64,000 nucleotides of DNA from Dillenia suffruticosa. Its lineage: Eukaryota; Streptophyta; Magnoliopsida; Dilleniales; Dilleniaceae. The stretch lies in the NCBI GenBank assembly GCA_033439265.1, contig JAVTVX010000010.1:20387056-20451055 (forward strand). The letters run 5' to 3'. Within the stretch, counting starts at the first letter, position 1. Each line of letters opens with the position of its first letter. The notes under the pieces were generated by a model. The model did not search any database. It was not told the DNA's origin and saw only the letters and a program-made list of their open reading frames with translations. This document shows, one piece after another, positions 21,653 to 33,779 of this stretch. The translations under genes and the position numbers were made by a program.

Positions 21653-23154
21653 CCAAACAAATAATATCCATTTGTGAGTAAATTACAAAATTTGCTATTA
21701 CAGTAGTATAAAAGTAAAATAGACCATGGATAGTATCACCAAATGATCTTTTAGCTTGGGTTGCGTAATCTTTATGCTACAGCATGTCATTGAAAACTTT
21801 GTCTTATATATTAGGAGGATGTTTATGAGTAGGAAAATAATCATCCATAATTGTGTGGTTCAATCAAAAAAAAAAAAAAAAAATGCTTATCAAACCCCAC
21901 TTCTCTCAGAATATGGGAGAACTGGACTTCACTTGGGCCTCTCATATATTGTTCTGCTCGAGAGTTATGCAATGCTTTCCTTAATTTTTTTTGGTAGAGT
22001 AATTAATGCTTTCCTTAATTGGATATTCTTGAAAAGTAATGTCTTAAAAGGAGTTTAGAATTGGCCTCTAATCTCACATTCTATGCAATGTGCTTGCAAT
22101 GACACATCTTTATAGAACTCCAGAACTAAGATTGTAATAGCTAAAGCATGGCATGATTTGAGGGCTGCAAAAACTAAGGCAGGATGACAAGCTACTGTGG
22201 TTTTTTGAACATATTCCAAGAGTGTCATTTACAGCTTAGCTATTGGCAACGTGTTACTGGACTGCAGCTAGCGGAATCAGGAAAATGTTGCATGGCAGCA
22301 GGAAAGCATCAATGCTACAAGCAAAAAAGATAAAACTGTGGATGTGGACAAGGGAACAGCCGACCATTTTAATTAGTTAATGGTTGAGGAAACACAATTG
22401 GAAAAGCCTTTAGCTGATTCTGATTGGGCTGAGCACTGCATTTTCTTCGGAGGTAAAACTAATATACACAAGTTCGTTCTTAGATTGCAGCAGCGGCAAG
22501 GCATCACGGAAGTGAATAGGAAGACTCACCGTCCAGAGCATTCGAAGCCAAGACAGGAGACAAAACATCCATTTCCGAGGTGTTAAAAAGTCAAATGCTT
22601 CAAATACTTAAACAACTAAGGAAACCACAGATTAACGTGCCTTTCACCAAAATTAATGCAATCCAAAACCCCAAAACACACCTAGCTTAGCCTGCTCCCT
22701 TCAAATCTCAATGCAATGACCCATAAAAAGTGTCCCATTCATGAAACGTCTAGTCTTTCAGCAAAGGCTTTGTTTGTTTTCCATGAAACTTCTCTCTTTT
22801 TTGTCATTCTTTTTGGTGCTTAACTGACCAGTATTCTCCGATTCAAACGACGTGGAACCCATTTAAAGGTTCTGTCTCTTTCTCTCTCTCCACCCTGCCG
22901 TGGCTTGAAAGGCACGGCCGCATAATTCGCTTCGATGATATTCAAGGCAATAACAGTTTTGTCATTTTCTTTCTACCATCTTCTTCTTCAGGTCTTTCTT
23001 TAGTCTCGATTGCATATATAGGAGAGCATAAAAAGACGCAAAAAAATTCGCATAAAAAGTATAATTTTTCAATAAAAAAGTAGTTATGGGGCGAATTAAA
23101 AAAAAAAAAACACTACAAATTTAGTGCTGGTTTCAATTCTCGAGCGGCTTGTTG

Positions 23155-26100
23155 CTATGTTGATTGCTTGCTAGTGCTAGTAGGGCAAATAGAAAGGTCA
23201 TTGTTGTTTGTGCTGCTTTCTTTCTTGGTATGATGAGCTTGTGGTGTCTTAGGCTTCCTTGGTATGCATTTTGCCCGCACGCCCTCTATTTCCTTCTCCG
23301 CTAATTCCAACTGCAAAGTCCTGTCACCATCAACCAAGTCTGAAGCATCCAACAATAAAATGCCCCCAGACAGCCAACAACCAATTCCCCCCCCCTCCCA
23401 AAAAAAAAACCAAAAAAGAGAAAACTTCAACGTTGTCATTTTCTAGCTATGGATGTGTAAGTAAAATATGGATCAATTTGGCTTATGCTCTGCTTGGATC
23501 CAATTATTTTCACATCCAAATTTTAGTGATTAGAATAATAATAAAATTAATTTCTAAATTCACAAAAGTACTTCTAAATCAGCAAAACAGAAGTAGAATT
23601 TATTGGGTCTACTTAATTTTACTTTTAAATAACCATTTTATTACAAATATTCTTAAAAATAGAAAAATTTAAGAGTAATTAAGTAAATAAAAAATTTAAA
23701 AATAAATTCTACATTTCTTTTTTATTGTTCAAAATATAAGAGTTTAATTGAATTTCGTATTTTTAATTTGTACTTTCAAATACAAGAGTTCATTTGCAAA
23801 TTGATTTCATAAATTAATTCCTGAACTCATTTTTTATTTGATTATTTGATTATTTGATCACATGCTGGAGTAAAAGAAATTCAAACAGAAAGCATTTAAT
23901 CAAACAGAAAGCAACTGGACGAGACTTCGAGATGCAAAAACACTACACAAAGCCCTGTATTCACACAAGAAAAAAGTTCGATTTGGGGCTTTGTGAAGAC
24001 TTGTAAAGCCATCAGCTACAAACCTAAGCTTACTTTTGCAGAAAAAGTGCACTTTTGAGTACTTCCCTGGTCCCTAGTCCTACATCTACTTACTGCCCAT
24101 ACCACTTGACCTAAATAGATTTTACCCAACCTTTCAAATTTGATTTAACTCTCCGTAAATTTGATTTATCTCTCCATTTTCCATTGTACAACCAAAAAAA
24201 CTCTCCGTAGCCCTCCTTTCTTATCCCTATTACGGACTACAGATAATGCCATCGCCGTCGCCATCCCCATCAGCTACCTACAGCTTTCCCACTATTTACA
24301 TTCAACGGTAAAACACGTGCATTGCTTTCACGGGTGTGTGGTTTCTTCTAGCCTAGACTCGAAGACATGGGGCTAATTTGAGAGAATTAAAAGTTTTATA
24401 CACAAAAAAGGTCAAGTGCTAATCTCTTCTGCTACTTTTTTTTTTTTTTTCCTTTTTGATCGGAAGATCAGAGGAAAATTTAATCCCAAATAAAGATTAT
24501 TAATGGACGCAAATAAACATACCACAATCAATAATTCTACATATGCATTGTGCAGAAAAATTAACCAAGAAATGGAAAAAATGGTTTAGATTCTAAAATT
24601 TGTCAAATAACAACCTCATTCCACCCTAATAAATTACTATTTTTTTTTTCTTTTGGTTTCGAGACATGGTGTAGGGTTATTCTACCATCTCTACCCACAG
24701 GAATGATGGCAGAGAGATGAAGGTAAGCACAGATTCTTACCACCATCTCACAGCTACACTTCCTCCTGCGAGTAAACTCGGGAGGAGATGGTAGAAAATT
24801 GGGTCAGCATAAATGCTGGTCAACCTCTAATGCCAACAGGATGGTAGAAAATCCCATGTTGTAACAAGAATCTACTAAAATATGGAGCATACAAATCCAA
24901 AAATTCGAGAGAGAGAGAGAGAGGGAGGAAAAGATCATACCTGTCATTATTGTAAGAAGAAGATCTCTTGAGTGTGGGGATATCATCTTTTCTGGTCTCA
25001 ATCAAGCTCCCACTAAAGTACTCCTTGTCCTCTACCCCTCTCATCACCCTTATATTGCTTGTGTTACTGGTACTAGTACTAGTACTATTCTCAATCATCA
25101 ACCTCTGCCCCTCCACCTCTTTCTGATTCTCCGCTTCGCGCCCAACCTGGTCCTTCACATACGCGGACCCACAGTCCCTAAACGACATTGACCCGCACGA
25201 TATCAACTGCATCAGAACCGTCGACGCTTTCATCCTCCCACTCAAACTATTCCCCGCCGTCGAATGACGAACACGCTTAATTTCCCCAGTCGTGGTTCCG
25301 GGACAGAGTACTAATCTCCCGTCCGCTTTCATCAAAGTTTCTAGGGTTTCAGGACTCGAATCCAACGGCGGAGGTGAAATTTCCTCCCTACATAGCTCCG
25401 TCGTATGATCTTGTTGATCTTGATGATGATCGTGCTCTTCTTCTTTACTCGCTAAACGACGTCGTCTTCGTTTATCGTCTGTTTGCGTTGACGCGTCAGC
25501 AGCGGCTTTGAGAGACGATGATTCGCCGGTCAAATCTGTTTTACAGACTCTGTATTCGTGAAGATCAATGGTACTCCATGAATTGTTTCTTCTCCGAGAA
25601 ATCACCGGAAAATCCGAAACTTCGGCGAAACGTTGAGATTCGGAGTGTTTCTTATAACTTGAAGAGGACGATGAAGTGACCGCGTCATTTGACTTCGTGA
25701 GTGAAGGTCCATCGTCATTAATGATTAGTTCGGATCCTTTGAGGATGTACTCTTGGCCGTGTACTGGATATATGAAATCGTTTTCGCCCAAATCATGCCA
25801 CACGAATCCATTCTTATAACTCCTAGAATAGATCGAAATAATTAAAAAAAAAAAATCAAAAGCACTTCTAAAAAATTAATGAAACAATTTTTTTAACAAA
25901 ATGTACTATATACCGTTTTGAAGACCAGGAATACATGCTAGCCATTCCTTTGCCTCGTAAAAAATTCAATCTGTCAATCACATCTGCAATGGATCACAGT
26001 CCCCATTTTCAGATTCCAGAAGAGAAAGAAAGAGAGAGAAATTGAGAAGTTAATTAAGATTACCTCGGAGATAGAGACCGTCGGAGGAAGGAGGGAGAGG

Positions 26101-26316
26101 GACTTCCATGAAGTGAGGGTGTTCGAGCTGGCCATTGCGAGAGAGATAGTAAACGACGGAGACTTTTCTGTCAGTTTTGGGTTTGGGTTTTGGTTCGGTC
26201 CATACCTTGGTTCTTTCAGGACTGGTTTGATCACCGACTTTCCATTTTTTAGGCATTTGATGTTGCATTTTGTGGTTTAGGTCAGTTGTTCTTGCTCTGC
26301 TAGAACTCACTGCCAT
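23155..26316 (-). CDS. SOSEKI polarity protein (DUF966)
   Basis: Four exons: 26064-26316, 25914-25983, 24941-25822 and 23155-23320, with consistent phases 1, 2 and 2, give 456 residues. SOSEKI proteins polymerise through an N-terminal DIX-like domain and mark polar corners of plant cells at the plasma membrane. The domain covers about residues 51-140: KVSVVYYLSRNGQLEHPHFM, DVIDRLNFLRGKGMASMYSW (exon 2) and NGFVWHDLGENDFIYPVHGQ. Preceding it is SPERTKVWTEP, also conserved. Downstream lie the family motifs CGSMSFRDCG, EYFSGSLIETRK, RSSSYN and CIPRKPK. The last sits in exon 4, 1.6 kb away, after acceptor GGTGACAG. Without exon 4 the reading frame runs on into intron sequence and lacks the conserved tail. 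By gene order the Arabidopsis counterpart would be the SOSEKI gene at At5g59790. Confidence 0.93.
23593..23712. repeat. inverted repeat in SOSEKI intron 3
   Basis: GTAGAATTTATT (23593-23604) and AATAAATTCTAC (23701-23712) are perfect inverted repeats. Partly complementary TACTTAATTTTAC and AGTAATTAAGTA blocks lie inside. The roughly 120-base hairpin resembles a small MITE. Confidence 0.6.
24682..24796. other. extended hairpin in SOSEKI intron 3
   Basis: TTCTACCATCTCTACCC (about 24682-24698) pairs with GGGAGGAGATGGTAGAA (about 24780-24796) at 15 of 17 positions. An inner stem pairs GAGATGAAGGTAAG with CTTACCACCATCTC around an eight-base loop near 24731-24738. The nested fold could be a transcribed hairpin or a decayed MITE. 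I recognise no conserved miRNA sequence in it. Confidence 0.5.
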
Positions 26317-26378
26317 TCACAGTCCCAGAGATAACTGACAAAAAACCAAACTGGGGGTTGGGTTTTGTTTTTGAGGAC

Positions 26379-26415
26379 GAGAAGAAGAAGAAGAAGAAGA
26401 AGAAGAAGAAGAAGA
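26379..26415. repeat. (GAA)n in the SOSEKI 5' leader
   Basis: About twelve GAA units, TTC on the transcribed strand, 65-100 bases upstream of the SOSEKI ATG. It is probably in the untranslated leader. Confidence 0.85.
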
Positions 26416-26601
26416 AAGAGAGAGAAACAGGGTTCACGTTTATTAGATGTGGCAACGGCGGGCGGGGTGGGATGGGTTGGGTTGGGGTATTGAATTGTGA
26501 GAAATGTGAATAGGGAGGGAAGGGAAGGGGATTTTGGAAGGCCAGATTTTCAAAATTGGATACGCAGGACAACAACTACCAAACAAATTTTCTCAGACCT
26601 C

Positions 26602-26604
<3 letters not shown>

Positions 26605-26633
<29 letters not shown>
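26605..26633. repeat. (CT)n microsatellite
   Basis: About fourteen CT units, upstream of the SOSEKI gene. Confidence 0.9.
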
Positions 26634-26636
<3 letters not shown>

Positions 26637-27396
26637 TGTCACCTCTTAAAATTTTGCGCAGACCCCAAGTTACATGTAATTTTTCTAGTCAAACGATTTA
26701 ATAGAGCAGAAAATGAGGGCGAAGTAACGCACTCCCATATTTATTTTGATTAGATTGAGATGCTTATATTCATTTTTAAATCATTAGTTAGTACATAAAA
26801 CATGACAAAATACGGATTCATCATAAACAACACTAATTATTATTACGGATTCGATCATTTAAATTAATAGAATGAAAATAAATATTTAAAAATAATTTTT
26901 TTAAACTCATGAATACATAAAAGTGAAGTAATAACATAAGTTTTATGAAACTTATAGGAAGGTTTTTTATTTTGAATCATGAATGACGTTACTAGTCAAA
27001 GAACTTGGAATCGGAAATTTTTGGAAAAATAGGGTAAGGCGCGGACTACGTTGCACTAGTCAAAGAACTATAGCCCTCTTTGTTGATATTTCCATTCCAT
27101 AGAACCGCGAGATCACAATCGCAAATGCCGGTAAATATCTTTCTTCCACAGTTCAAACATTTTCAAAATGATTCAAACCCGTCGGATGAGTTGACCATCG
27201 TTCTTTTTTTAATTATCTGGAACGTCTCCTTTTCAGCTACTTGCTCCTACCCTTGACTCTCCAACCGACGATTATGCCACCCCCGATGTTTTTAAAATGG
27301 AATCGGAAATTAATTGGGTCAATCTATATGTTTATTGGTTAATTGATTAGACCATTCAGATTATTTTACCGATTAAATAATATTATCATGATATTT

Positions 27397-27420
27397 TATA
27401 TATATATATATATATATATA
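27397..27420. repeat. (TA)n microsatellite
   Basis: Twelve TA units in AT-rich spacer. A similar run lies at 28464-28486. Confidence 0.9.
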
Positions 27421-29176
27421 ATTTATATATTATATATTTTAAAATAAATAAAATTTATATATTTTTATAAAAAAATGAATCTATATATCGATGATATAAA
27501 AAATATTGACTGTAATAAAAAATCAATTTCAACGGTTTAAACAAATTATTAATTTTATTGATTTTGATCGGTGTTTGGTTTTGATCTATTTTAAATCCAT
27601 CGAATTTAATAATAAAAATCAAATTAAATTACAAAACAATTTCTAGTCGAATAGGTTGATTCGATCATATTTTAAAAACACTGTGTCACACACTCCATAA
27701 CAATTTTTTTTACCAACTGACGTCCGAACTTTATTCTATTAATCTGGTCTCTATATTATAGGATTTATCGAAAAATTATCTATCTCAAATCCTTTTTTCT
27801 ATTTTTAATATTTAAAATTAAAATTTTATTTGAAAATGAAAATATCCAATCACACGGTACAATACAAAGTCACGCTCCATGCGGTCGATCCTCTCAGCAA
27901 GAGCCTAGAAACCGACGCTCAAAAGGGCATGGAGCACAAAATTTGGATCCCCACTCTACTTTGTTGTTATGATCAGCCCTGGTCAGTCGCTGGAATTGTC
28001 TGTAGCCAATCATCCCCGGCCACGCAACGATTGTGATTTTCAACTAGGTTCCAAAAGAGAGATGGGACAACGGGAAAGGCTGTGTGATGTTGTACCACAT
28101 CATCCAATCGTCCCATCAAAGGTTAATCAGAGAAGAAAAGCAAAAGGCTTGACGGCTCAGATGAGTACGAGAACTGGCACTGATCCATGGTATGGAGGAT
28201 GACACAGTATGATCTTTAACAGTATCTCTTCCTATCTGATCATTGATCTGACGGACGACCTTTTCTCGACTTGTAGTACCCGCCCGAAAAAGCCAGATCA
28301 CCGGAGACCGATTTGCACAAAAACGAGAATAGTGACACGGGAGTAATGCAACGTGGATCTGCACCGAATCTTAACTTTTTTTTTTTCAAATTTAACCAAT
28401 TTTAAATTAATTGAAAATTCTTTTAAATTAAATAAAATAGTTTATATTAAAATAAATTAATATTATATATATATATATATATATATGATTAAAAAGGTTA
28501 ATTGAAAATCAAATTAATAAATTTTATATATTAATCTACGGAGCATGTTTAAATTTTTTCTCTTGTACTTTAACATATTCAAAACGATTTAAATTTGAAT
28601 ATTCTATTTTTTTACTAAATATAAACTATTATGTAAAATTTACCTTTTTCAATCTTAACTTTTAATTCATATAGTATTACTCCAAAAATAAAAAAAATCA
28701 TATGAAGTATGGAGAAATTTAGAGAAGCAAGCTCTCTGTGAACTCAACTTAAGTTAATTTATTTATAAATAGTGTGTTCTTTATATAGAGATAAATCAAG
28801 ATTTATTCAAAACTCACATTTAAATAAAAAAATTTATAGATTTATTAGTTTATTTTGTCTTCAAAGAAGCATAGCCTTAAGAACAAACGGGCCCATTAAG
28901 GGCATAGCCGAAAACAAAGGAAATCAAGGGAGCCGAAGCCCGCTCCCCCCCCCCACCCGGGGGGGATCCATCCACCCCAAAAAACAGGAGACACAGGCTG
29001 AGTGGACAAAATCTAAACATATTTAAATAAAAAAACAATCAAGTTTAAGAAAGAGTGGAGTCAAAGTATATTCAAGCAAGAACCTAAATAATTCTAATTT
29101 AATTGCGACCTCAAAGAAAATTCCAACGTGTGTGAAGATGTGACTTCCTGGGTTTGGTCCTAGATTAGTATCCCTA

Positions 29177-29205
29177 CACTGTTCACTGTTCACTGTTCAC
29201 TGTTC
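29177..29205. repeat. (CTGTTCA)4 tandem repeat
   Basis: Four seven-base units read directly, in intergenic DNA. Confidence 0.9.
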
Positions 29206-29404
29206 TTGCGCCTGGGTTTTGGAATTTAGATATCATCAACGTGGTCGGTTAGTCCAAGATGTCCGCGGGTTAGTCCAAAAAGTGGAACCTCTTTCCCACG
29301 CTATTAAATGCCCGTTCACACGAGGAGAGCACATGCATTGACCGGAACTTTACACCAATGACCAACATATCATTACACCACCCACCAATCCAACAACCCC
29401 TGTT

Positions 29405-29469
29405 TAAATCCCGCGGCAGAAAGAGAGAGGAGAGAGAGAGGAGAGAGAGAGGGGTGTTCTCAATCCCGC

Positions 29470-29502
<33 letters not shown>

Positions 29503-29515
29503 GGGGGTTGTTCTG
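29405..29515. repeat. duplicated (GA)n block
   Basis: Two units share AATCCCGC(G/A), a long GA tract and G(T)GTTCT: about 29406-29459 and 29461-29515. They look like a tandem duplication that then diverged in GA number. Confidence 0.7.
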
Positions 29516-30341
29516 GTAAGAGTACTAATAGTCCGAAGCCTAACCATCGCTCTAATCAATATCAGGACTACTTGATCAATATCCCAATAACTGAACCCGA
29601 AACCAGCCTTTTAACACTCATCACATTAATACAAATTGTAGGTTGGCGAAGAAGGAATAAAATAACGATGTGTTATATTTTAAACCCTAAAATGTCTTTC
29701 CTGCTCCAAATTTATTCCTTTGCTGCCCTGAACTCGGTAAAAATAAAACCAAGCCAGTTTGATCTCCAATAATTTCGTGGGTCATGTGGCAACTGATCAA
29801 AAACACTGAAACACTACATCATGTCCTCAAAGGATAGTCCGGTTATCACAACCTCTTCTTAATCTTGAGATTCATAATTCGTAACCAAAAAAGAAAAAAA
29901 CACTACATTTTTGACCCAATAACAAACCAAAGTCTTTGCAAATCGAGTAAAATGTCACTCTTTTGGTTTCTCAAGTTATCCCTCGCTCTCCAAAGGAGGG
30001 CTTTGCCCCCAAGGGAAAATAAAAAGGTTCTGGGCTTCTCCCAAAGCTTTTGTAATCAATGACCGGCATGGCTTAAATAAATTTGGAAGCTGGGAAAGTA
30101 GTAACGAATCTTCAAGGGTAGATTTGGGGTACAAGGACTAGTGGCCATTTAAAGCAAAAATCCATTAAAAGAGTTCAGTGCTGCCTATTACACCCCTTTC
30201 CGTCCTGCTCGTGGAACTTATTAAATGGGTAAATTGAGATCATTAGCTCCTAGGTTTACTCTTCTAGCCGAGGATTAAATGTCACGTGGGATGACTTGGT
30301 AAGAAGAAAAAAATTGACAGCAACATCACTCTGAAGAACAT

Positions 30342-30677
30342 ATGAACCCCGGTAATCCTAGAAGTTGATTCCTTATCGATGGTGAAGGCTCTTGAAGCTC
30401 CCAATTTGGTTTCTTACCCCAACTCGCATGTGTTGAATGAGTGTCGGATGCTGATCGACAAACTTGCGATTCAAGATGTTCAATATATTCCTAGAGAAGG
30501 GAATTCTTGTGCTGATGCCTTCGTTAAGTTTGGGATATAAGGTTTCCTCGTGTACATATGCTTCACTCGCCTCCTAATGAGGTTCTTCGTTTTGTAAAAA
30601 ATTGATTTGAGGGGTACGACTTCTTTCAGAGGCTAAGTGTGCCTCTGTCCTTCTTGCAACAAAAAAAAAAAGAACAT
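30342..30677 (+). mobile_element. LINE 3' end, RNase H fragment
   Basis: 30361-30540 translates to EVDSLSMVKALEAPNLVSYP, then NECRMLIDKLAIQDVQYIPR and EGNSCADAFVKFG, followed by a stop. This is the C-terminal half of the RNase H-like domain seen at the end of plant LINE polyproteins (the D-S-x-x-V-V, I-x-R-E-G-N-x-x-A-D pattern). After a frameshift HSPPNEVLRFVKN, also typical, continues the frame. The element ends in A11 (about 30661-30671). A possible eight-base target duplication AAGAACAT lies at 30334 and 30670. It is a 5'-truncated, inactive remnant. Confidence 0.8.
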
Positions 30678-31146
30678 TAAAGACGGATTCTTCTAAAGTT
30701 GATTTTGCTAGAGTCCTTAAGTTTACAGAGACAATTCAGAGTAGCCACCGTACACACATGTGCACGTATTTACTTATGAACTTGCAATCCTTCATACAGG
30801 AGATCAAACCAAATTCAAATGCCCAAAAAAAAAAGTCCAAAGGGGCAAGACCTTGTGAAGAAGTGATTACATGATTAATAATGCATTTCATTTCCGTAAA
30901 CAGGAAACTAGAATGACGGTCATGTTTCAGTCATGCAAGCTATGCAATACTAGTTAAGGCATAATCAGACGTAGGCAACATTTATTAAGAATATTAGATG
31001 AAGGCTAAAAAAAATAATAATAATGGCCATCATCGTCAAGAAACAATCATATGTGACTTGAGACCACTTACCAGCAGCCTTAGTACAGCAGGATTCATTA
31101 GCTGCTGCACTTACCAGCAGCCTTAAATAGCCAATTACTCTACTTT

Positions 31147-31165
31147 TGTGTGTGTGTGTGTGTGT
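31147..31165. repeat. (TG)n microsatellite
   Basis: About nine TG units in intergenic DNA. Confidence 0.85.
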
Positions 31166-33740
31166 TATATTAATTAGTATTTAATAATCAATTTATTGGT
31201 TTCAACTAATCAATTCGAGTTGACTGTTGGGCTCATTATCAAATGATCCGGCTTGACCTAACTATCAAGCTCATTAAGGAGCAAGTTCTCTCGACGCCTA
31301 TCTTTCTCATTCCCAAGAGTCGAATCCGATAATTTAGTTAAGCGAATTCAATACATTTATAGGTGGATCAACAAGTTTGTTGGATGCCTAACTACTCCAT
31401 GCTTCAACTGATCTCGAGACCAAAAGATGCACTAAACACAGGTTTGATCACTTGCCACACCTCAGGCCCATGAAGATTTGAAGCATGCTTAGGTTGGGCC
31501 GATTTGGAAGCAACCCATAACTCAAACGTAGCTCAAAAGTACTCTGGGAAATGGACACCTTAGAACCAAGCAGGCCTGGACATCAATGTGGGCTCAGTCG
31601 ACCCTACCGCAGGCAAAAACAAACAGCACTGTCGATCCGATACAATGGCCCAGCATGTCACAAACCACAAACCCCAGAAATAACAAGATACATCCACCAT
31701 ACAAAAGTTAGTCCCAAAAAAAAAAAAATAATAATAAAATAAAATAAACTACTAGTCCTATTTTCATTTCTAACTTCGTTGCAACTCTAAACGTCAAGCC
31801 TGAGCAGCCAAAAAAACGTTTAAAACATTGTCTATCATCACAAAGCTCGAAAGAGAATCATTTCTTCACATCTACAACCTATTTAAAAAACCTTCCCTCA
31901 ATTTAGTACAGCTTACCTCTAATTTGTCTTATTTCAGTAAAAATTTTTCAATAAAAAATTTATGATTTTATAAATAAAAATCAAAATTTTCCATTAAAAA
32001 AACTAACATTATCACTATATTAAGAATTTCTGATCTAATTTCGATTAAGAATATATGCTCTCAACTTCTCCGAACAAAACCTAGCGTGTGGCTACTCCAA
32101 AGTGATGGTGATACCCAATGTCAACTTCTTGTCATTTTTTCCATGCAATTATTTCACCTTTGAAATTGACCCAGATCAAGCAACCTAATGATGTCCACAC
32201 ATCAAGAAATAGCTAGAAAATTGACACTATATTATACCATATTCTTGGTTACCCCAATCCCTTTATGTGAAAGCCTCAAAATTGGAAACCACTAGGTATG
32301 AGATTGACCCTGTAACTATAGAGGTAGAATCCTGATGCAAGCCCAGAAGCTTTAATGCTCATATGGAACAAAGAGGGCACTGCACTTATCACACCTGTAC
32401 TTATCATCAAGACCGTCCAACATGCTCATCATGTCTACTCTAAAGATAATAAAAACTAATTGCAAGTGGAGGGAGGAGGAAGATAACGATGTCACTTTCT
32501 CTCAAAGTTGGGGGTATTTTCCTTTGTCAATCAGAACATCGAGTATTTCCTAGAATTGAAAATTTATAGCTCCGCTTTCACATTAAAAGGTTCAATTTTG
32601 GAATTTTTAAATATTTGATCTATCAATCCACCCACCCACCCACGGTTACTATTTCTTTGTTATTTCGTAAAAATTATAAAAATATTAAATACTTATAAAA
32701 ATTCAAACACTAAATTTAAAAAAAAATAATTGAATAAGAGTTTTTTACGACTCGAATATCCCTACGACGACCACCCGTATATAAAAACCTAGTGAGTGCT
32801 TTATTTACAAAATCATAACAACCACCTAATAAAGAAATAAAGGGGGATCTCCACAGGGTCAATCATTTTAGCATTAGTAATTTTTTACCCTTGATAAGGA
32901 ATCACTCTACCATTGATAACCATGATTATGCAATCTCTGAACCTGTTTCAAAAAGAAAAGGATCTAGGATTTAAATACAAAGGTATTAGATAAAACTTTT
33001 GCTCCCATGTGGTACATAGACTGCAACATGCTTTTCCTTGTTTTGATCACAGCCTTCTATGAATAGCATTCCAACAATAAAAGGTAAGAATGATAAATAA
33101 TTTGCAATATACAACCAAACCCAAATCATCATCGGTCTCTGATGCAACGAATCTCGCCTAACTGGCGAACCTACTTCCACCGGACTGCTAGACAAACAAG
33201 AAAAAAGAGCTCATTTGATATTCACCCTTTCCGAAACATAAGAAACCATTGAAAAAATGATTGAATAAATATGGGAGAATATTAGCCTTTTAGAGATGCA
33301 GTGCAGCACACAAGATACACCAAGTGGAACCACGTTACAATTTTCTTTATACACACAGAATCATAAATTGTGAGACTTTTCCTTTTTGGACCAACATATA
33401 GAAGTATTGTCATGACAGAATATTGGTTTTCTGGGAATCACCCAACACACTGAATTCTCTGCATTTAGATGATACCGCGTATTTTGCGTGTGTGATGGGG
33501 TGATTTCACTTGGTCCATTTGTTCTTTAGTGCAAGTAAAAGACGGGTTAAAACGTAAAAAAGAGAATATATCAGGAAACTAAAAACAAAATAATAGAAAA
33601 TAAAATGAACGGCAACCTTTGCTTGGGGTAGCAAAAAGTAGAAAAAGCACACAAGCCGGCTACAAAGGAATTGAAAATAAAAGATGCATATCGTGGCTTC
33701 ATTGAATCACCATCAAACGGAATCTTCACGAAACCATTCA

Positions 33741-33743
<3 letters not shown>

Positions 33744-33774
<31 letters not shown>
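33744..33774. repeat. (CT)n microsatellite
   Basis: About fifteen CT units in intergenic DNA. The minus-strand frame across it (33571-33786) is an artefact of the repeat. Confidence 0.9.

Positions 33775-33779
<5 letters not shown>

Larger units (their letters stand above)
19262..23154. other. intergenic between ALP1-like and SOSEKI genes
   Basis: Contains the ALP1-like promoter side, a 30-base tandem repeat (19677-19736), repeat copy B (20372-20439), (GA)n near 20455-20488, a minus-strand coding-like fragment split by a SINE (21247-21652), and AT-rich spacer. Frames at 19455, 19677, 20008, 21756 and 22380 show no motif or exon support. Confidence 0.5.

Noticed and set aside
24820-24940. C-terminal run-on of the SOSEKI frame (YDLFLPLSLSLEFLDLY...)
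   Set aside because: A good donor at 24940 and a matching exon at 23155-23320 restore the conserved CIPRKPK tail, so the run-on is intron.
29177-29205. Possible CRISPR-like direct repeats
   Set aside because: Seven-base units without spacers, in a plant nuclear context; a simple tandem repeat.
32986-33195. Minus-strand frame with a hydrophobic stretch (PMMIWVWLYIANYLSFLP)
   Set aside because: It looks somewhat protein-like and follows an acceptor-like TGTCTAG, but I find no other exon and no family; too weak to call.
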